Positions 5,537 to 8,027 of a stretch of 8,027 nt of DNA are shown here, in pieces (position 1 is the first letter of the stretch; every line of letters starts with the position of its first letter). Origin of the DNA: an uncultured Methanomethylovorans sp. (lineage in GTDB: Archaea > Halobacteriota > Methanosarcinia > Methanosarcinales > Methanosarcinaceae); the NCBI GenBank assembly GCA_937968035.1, contig CALBTS010000698.1, positions 1 through 8,027 on the forward strand, read 5' to 3'. The notes beneath the pieces are model-generated. The model saw only the letters and a program-made list of their open reading frames with translations, had not been told where the DNA came from and did not search any database. The translations under genes and the position numbers were made by a program.

Positions 5537-6356
5537 TTTTAGTCTTTCCCAGAATGTAATCGGCTGCCCTTTGTGCTTGGGATGCCGCCTTAACGAACAT
5601 CCCCTTGTCTTTGCTAAGGGCTTTTAACCACGATTCGATATACCCTACTGTATTCTCAAATGTTTGATCCAAGATCCCGCATTCGCCACCCAGAAAAGCG
5701 GCTCCCATTTCTGCGACTAATTCTTCCAGGGAATATTTTTCATCCCCGAAGAAATTCTTTAGATTACGATTTAATCGGGACTCATGACCTGTTGAGTGGG
5801 CCAACTCATGAAATAGACATGAGTAAAACCCTTCTGATGACTCGAAGCGATCCCTGTTTGGCATTCTTACCAAATCTTTTATGGGGTTGTAGCAAGCCCC
5901 TTGATAACCATACTCAATCCCTGGTCTATCCCGATATCCATTCACCACATCCTCTGCGTCCCTCAGCAAGACGGGCCCTGTTCCCTTTTCTTCTAGGCTT
6001 TCCCAATCCGCTGTGGTTTGGGAAAGGTTAAATACTGTTAGTATTTGTGGTGCCATCCCTACGATTATAAGCTTGCCCTCCTCATCTTTTCTTTTTAGAG
6101 GGTTCCATTTTACAATTTGTGTCCCTTTTTCTCCTTTTTTGACATGGGTGCCCATGTGTTGGGCTTGTGAAAATCCAACCCAAAATGTAGATGGGAAATC
6201 CGTGGCTCTCAGCAAAAACACATTACACCCTGTGTATTTTCTTCGGGTGTAAGCGTTTGTGGGCCAATTAGATTCTCCCCATGGTTTCTTCCATGGTACA
6301 ACACCCCTTTCTAGGGATTGCATTACCCGACTTGTTATCAATTCGTATGTATTCAT
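5526..6356 (-). CDS. ardC: ArdC-family antirestriction protein with zincin-like protease domain, 276 aa
   Basis: ArdC-type proteins of plasmids and phages bind single-stranded DNA and help incoming DNA escape host restriction. The N-terminal ArdC-N domain covers about residues 1-120: typical markers are VVPWKKPW (19-26), NAYTRRKYTGCNVFLL (34-49) and HVKKGEKGTQIVKW (71-84). The C-terminal zincin-like metallopeptidase domain has HELAH at 183-187 and EELVAEMGAAFL at 211-222, where the glutamate near 216 should be the third zinc ligand. The length fits the family. The frame continues upstream to a TTG at 6386, but ATG 6356 has GGGAGG seven bases upstream and a natural MNTYELITSRV start, so I use it. 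A 66-nt leader with a strong hairpin precedes it. The catalytic residues appear intact. Confidence 0.93.
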   Translation of the reverse strand: MNTYELITSRVMQSLERGVVPWKKPWGESNWPTNAYTRRKYTGCNVFLLRATDFPSTFWVGFSQAQHMGTHVKKGEKGTQIVKWNPLKRKDEEGKLIIVGMAPQILTVFNLSQTTADWESLEEKGTGPVLLRDAEDVVNGYRDRPGIEYGYQGACYNPIKDLVRMPNRDRFESSEGFYSCLFHELAHSTGHESRLNRNLKNFFGDEKYSLEELVAEMGAAFLGGECGILDQTFENTVGYIESWLKALSKDKGMFVKAASQAQRAADYILGKTKNEI

Positions 6357-6388
6357 TATCTTACCTCCCTTTTGCTTAATGTTCAAGC

Positions 6389-6414
6389 CTGGGCTGCAAA
6401 CGATTGCAACCCAG
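6389..6414 (-). other. 11-bp RNA hairpin upstream of ardC
   Basis: On the minus strand CTGGGTTGCAA and TTGCAGCCCAG pair over 11 positions (one G-U) with the 4-nt loop UCGU. It lies in the gap between the 102-aa gene and ATG 6356. No T-run follows, so it is not a standard terminator; it may protect an RNA end, pause transcription, or act in translational control. A weak second hairpin (GCTT / AAGC) follows. Confidence 0.5.
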
Positions 6415-6422
6415 ATTCAGCA

Positions 6423-6731
6423 CTAAGCACCCGTAATGCTTATTTTTCCCTTGTATATAAACCTCCCTTCTTCTTCTAAGGCCCTTCTAATGATCGTCCC
6501 CACCTCATGGAGACGATCATTCCGTGGGTCTGTATATTTTGCCATCATTGGGTCTCCCATGTTGACAATAAATTGTAAAAACAATCTCCCGATCCCCCTT
6601 TGCAGGGTACGATGCTCCCTGTGCATTAGTTCATCCAGGAACGCTCCCTCCTCATCATCCCTCACATAAGCATTTACCAGATCCCCTATCCTCCTGGCTA
6701 ATTCCCTAGCTTCCTCTTTATTAATTGCCAT
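6423..6731 (-). CDS. Unknown protein, 102 aa
   Basis: Not recognised. Strongly charged and mostly helical, with many arginine and glutamate residues (EEARELARRIGDLVNAYVRDDEE at 6-28; EHRTLQRGIGRLFLQF near 39-54; HEVGTIIRRALEEEGRF near 75-91). Could form a helical bundle or dimer. ATG 6731 has a good ribosome site (TAGGGGGTAAAA-ATG), nine bases after the stop of the previous gene. It ends at a TAG followed by the hairpin in front of ardC. The codons favour AGG and GGG like its right-half neighbours. Confidence 0.8.
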   Translation of the reverse strand: MAINKEEARELARRIGDLVNAYVRDDEEGAFLDELMHREHRTLQRGIGRLFLQFIVNMGDPMMAKYTDPRNDRLHEVGTIIRRALEEEGRFIYKGKISITGA

Positions 6732-6740
6732 TTTTACCCC

Positions 6741-6935
6741 CTAAAATTTTTCACGGTCAATCCCGTGGAAATCCAATCTCCCCAATAATAATTCCCTAGC
6801 GATGGAGATTCCCATCGCGACGCCCTGCCATTTTATTTGGGCGTCTGTTAAATTAAATTGCTTTTGGGCAAGTTTTTCCCACTTGCCCTCCTCTTCCCTC
6901 AATCTCTCATCTAGGGAATATGGCACTAATCCCAT
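6741..6935 (-). CDS. Small unknown protein, 64 aa
   Basis: Not recognised. Probably all-helical: a charged first half (LDERLREEEGKWEKLAQKQF, 8-27) and a more hydrophobic second half (GVAMGISIARELLLGRLDF, 38-56). ATG 6935 has AGGAGG eight bases upstream and overlaps the preceding 56-aa gene by 10 nt, so the pair is coupled. Its last codons contain the 10-mer GGGATTGACC that recurs at two other gene junctions of the window. Confidence 0.78.
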   Translation of the reverse strand: MGLVPYSLDERLREEEGKWEKLAQKQFNLTDAQIKWQGVAMGISIARELLLGRLDFHGIDREKF

Positions 6936-7096
6936 TTTATGTTCCTCCTCTCTGCCCTAATGTAGGGGGGCAAGTCCCACTCATCAATTTCGTTCGCTAA
7001 TTCCCAAGATTCATCTTGGTCTTCAAAAAATCTCCCATCATCAAGTAAAAGGGATAGCAAGTCCCTATTCCTTTTTTCCCATCTTTCGTCCCTCAT
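6926..7096 (-). CDS. Small acidic protein, 56 aa
   Basis: Reads from ATG 7096 (MRDERWEKRNRDLLSLLLDD at the start) to a TAG at 6926. Not recognised. It has a basic start, a leucine-rich helix and a long acidic, tryptophan-containing middle (FFEDQDESWELANEIDEWD), ending in a basic tail. It is supported by a strong ribosome site (GGAGGGCCAAA-ATG), by a 10-nt coupled overlap with the next gene's start, and by filling the gap between neighbours of the same strand. The high charge and small size recall anti-host or DNA-mimic proteins of phages, but nothing proves such a role. Confidence 0.68.
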   Translation of the reverse strand: MRDERWEKRNRDLLSLLLDDGRFFEDQDESWELANEIDEWDLPPYIRAERRNIKWD

Positions 7097-7113
7097 TTTG
7101 GCCCTCCTTCTCC

Positions 7114-7208
7114 CTTGTGCTATCGTTCATGCCCTAGAAAAATTCCAAGGCATGGGCCATGCACAGCATGGGTTAATATTTGGGCTTGTGCTATTGCAGG
7201 GGCTGCAA
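7114..7208 (-). ncRNA. Intergenic run of three hairpins bounded by a 10-bp direct repeat, possible structured RNA
   Basis: The 129-nt gap 7097-7225 has no convincing ORF but folds well on the minus strand. First is TTGCAG-CCC-CTGCAA (7208-7194, 6 bp), then CCATGC-TGT-GCATGG (7171-7157, 6 bp), then CATGCCTTGG-loop-CTAGGGCATG (7154-7128, 10 bp with two G-U pairs and an AAUUUUU loop). The 10-mer ATAGCACAAG occurs at 7194-7185 and again at 7123-7114. The structure ends just before the ribosome site of the 56-aa gene. It does not match the hammerhead core, and I cannot assign it to a known class; a leader control element or an unknown RNA is possible. Confidence 0.42.
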
Positions 7209-7225
7209 AGAGTGGGGTTTGACTG

Positions 7226-7696
7226 CTATCTCGCAGGGTCGCCCTTCGTCAATATGGCCCTATGTTTTTGTTCGAGAGCGTGTTGGGCTGCTATTTTCGA
7301 TCCCCCTATTACGAGGGACTCGACAAATTTGGGTTCGAATTTAACCCCGTTATGCGTTAGCCACCCTACAACATTCTCGTATACCCTGCGACGCTCACGG
7401 CGGGTAGCCGTGACAGGGTATGAAAACACCCATATCGTTTGTGGGGCGAGATTACTTTTAACCTCCCAATCACCGGCTATATGGGCTTTTCTTTTTTTAC
7501 GGGAGGTTGATAAACGTCTCCCATAAAACTCTTGGGGAGATGCTAATTGTATGGACCCTGAAACTTTACCCCCGGAGATGTAAACCCGCATACGGCATTC
7601 TTTCCCGTCGATTATGACGGGGCAACCGTTGTCGCGGGTCGGAGCTACCCATTTGTAACTCTCTCTCCCAGATTTAGTGGTATAAGTCCCAGGCAC
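7226..7696 (-). CDS. Unknown basic protein, 156 aa, first gene of the block
   Basis: Not recognised. Very basic, with clusters at RRLSTSRKKRKAH (about residues 60-72) and RRERRRVYENVVGWL (98-112), and a beta-like, glycine-rich first half (MPGTYTTKSGRESYKWVAPT; CRMRVYISGGKVSGSIQLA). The charge suggests nucleic-acid binding. The start is GTG 7696 with GGGAGG about six bases upstream; no better ATG is nearby. It is the first gene downstream of the repeat-rich region, has a somewhat higher GC content than the left half, and is followed by the three-hairpin gap. Confidence 0.78.
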   Translation of the reverse strand: MPGTYTTKSGRESYKWVAPTRDNGCPVIIDGKECRMRVYISGGKVSGSIQLASPQEFYGRRLSTSRKKRKAHIAGDWEVKSNLAPQTIWVFSYPVTATRRERRRVYENVVGWLTHNGVKFEPKFVESLVIGGSKIAAQHALEQKHRAILTKGDPAR

Positions 7697-7751
7697 AATT
7701 AACCTCCCTGCGCATAATGTGCGCTAAGCTTAAAAACTTGACGAGTATATA

Positions 7752-7767
7752 TGCTTAAACCATGCCA
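7752..7767 (-). repeat. Inverted fourth copy of the 16-bp site
   Basis: On the minus strand TGGCATGGTTTAAGCA, within three mismatches of each of the tandem copies at 7898-7966 (two against the first) and in the opposite orientation. The flanks TTT upstream are shared too. It lies beside a possible -10 (7749-7744) for the first gene, where a bound regulator would block or activate transcription. Confidence 0.55.
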
Positions 7768-7776
7768 AACTTAACT

Positions 7777-7865
7777 TATTGATTTTATTAGAGTCTAAAA
7801 TAAATTTTGAGTAAAATTTTTACAGTAAGCTGTGAAAAATATTCTCTACTATTGATTTTATTAGA
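7777..7865. repeat. 16-bp direct repeat pair, TATTGATTTTATTAGA
   Basis: Perfect 16-bp copies at 7777-7792 and 7850-7865, 73 bp apart (about seven helical turns). They lie between the inverted site at 7752 and the tandem sites at 7898. Possible binding sites for a second protein, or AT-rich unwinding elements. Confidence 0.55.
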
Positions 7866-7897
7866 TTTTTTACTGGTTAATTTTTTCTCATATACTT

Positions 7898-7966
7898 TGG
7901 CATAGTTTATGCAAGAAAAAATAATGGCATAATTTATGCAAGAGAAATAATGGCATGCTTTATGCA
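7898..7966 (+). repeat. Three tandem iteron-like sites, TGGCATAnTTTATGCA
   Basis: Copies at 7898-7913, 7925-7940 and 7951-7966: TGGCATAGTTTATGCA, TGGCATAATTTATGCA and TGGCATGCTTTATGCA. Spacing is 27 and 26 bp, with a similar AAGARAAATAA linker after the first two. Copies one and two contain the dyad GCATA-n3-TATGC, so a dimeric DNA-binding protein is the natural ligand. Either phage operators or plasmid-style iterons; the visible genes do not decide which. Confidence 0.72.
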
Positions 7967-8027
7967 TTACTCAGTATTCTAATAATAGGACAAACAAATT
8001 TTATTTAAACGTTTGTTTAAGCAGATT

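Larger units (their letters stand above)
7697..8027. promoter_or_regulatory. AT-rich gene-free control region
   Basis: No ORF with a credible start lies here. The stretch is strongly AT-rich and carries the 16-bp sites and repeats listed separately, an inverted repeat GCGCA-TAATG-TGCGC at 7710-7724 just upstream of the first gene, a GTAAAA-T-TTTTAC palindrome at 7811-7823, and an AAACAAA...TTTGTTT inverted pair near 8000-8020. A minus-strand -10-like TATACT at 7749-7744 has no good -35. It most likely holds the promoter and operators of the block; a replication origin is an alternative. Confidence 0.5.

Noticed and set aside
5834..5840. CTGATGA on the plus strand, a possible hammerhead core
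   Set aside because: It lies inside the ardC-like gene. No GAAA segment and no flanking helices fit; the sequence after it reads CTCGAAG, which cannot form the core.
5660..6031. Plus-strand open frame of 123 codons
   Set aside because: Antisense to the ArdC-like gene, whose motifs are clear; no ribosome site and low-complexity Pro/Arg/Leu content.
6732..6764. TTGACC as a promoter -35 before the 102-aa gene
   Set aside because: The only -10-like bases at 17-18 bp spacing run into the start codon, so transcription would begin inside the gene.
7098..7526. Plus-strand open frame of 142 codons
   Set aside because: Starts at TTG without a ribosome site, is antisense to the 156-aa gene and crosses the hairpin gap. 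The minus-strand gene has a good ribosome site and fits the one-strand layout.
7697..8027. CRISPR array or integrase attachment site
   Set aside because: The tandem units are only three, 26-27 bp apart with near-identical linkers and no variable spacers. No integrase gene or tRNA end is visible to support an attachment site.

Overview
The window looks like an early or accessory gene block of a phage, prophage or other mobile element of a low-GC Gram-positive host (Bacillota). The evidence is tightly packed small genes all on the minus strand, strong GGAGG-type ribosome binding sites, many start/stop overlaps, unknown small proteins, and an ArdC-type antirestriction protein next to a SNF2 helicase. 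The host assignment is inference from composition and gene style. No structural, integrase, replication-initiator or tRNA gene is visible.

Layout, in the direction of transcription (right to left). Positions 7697-8027 are AT-rich and gene-free. They hold three tandem 16-bp sites, a fourth inverted copy close to the first gene, and a 16-bp direct repeat; this looks like the control region of the block. Next come a basic 156-aa unknown protein, a 129-nt gap with three hairpins in a row, three small unknown genes (56, 64 and 102 aa), a strong hairpin, and the ArdC-like protein. An 82-aa unknown gene follows, then a type II hammerhead ribozyme, a 146-aa unknown gene and a GP88-like cysteine-rich protein. 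The left half has a zinc-ribbon protein, an 'MGLDM' phage-type protein, a 104-aa unknown, two micro-ORFs and an 86-aa unknown gene. These are followed by a second type II hammerhead, a consensus sigma-70 promoter, and a group of four small genes leading into a SNF2 (SMARCAL1-like) helicase cut by the left edge.

The main discovery is the pair of type II hammerhead ribozymes at 2727-2780 and 5233-5287 (minus strand). Each has the invariant CTGATGA and GAAA core segments, the A15.1-U16.1 pair, a cleavable NUH triplet (CUC and GUC) and three helices that pair without mismatch. Each begins within two bases of the stop codon of a small gene (86 and 82 aa) and lies just before the next expression unit. 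They probably cut the long polycistronic RNA at two set places. The second also settles a start codon: the GTG-initiated extension of the 146-aa gene would translate through the ribozyme, while ATG 5213 sits right after it with a GGAGGG site.

A plausible working picture is one long leftward transcript from the repeat-rich control region, boosted by an internal promoter at about 2690, and divided by self-cleavage. Antirestriction (ArdC) and DNA remodelling (SNF2) are the only functions that can be assigned with confidence; most of the other genes are unrecognised.
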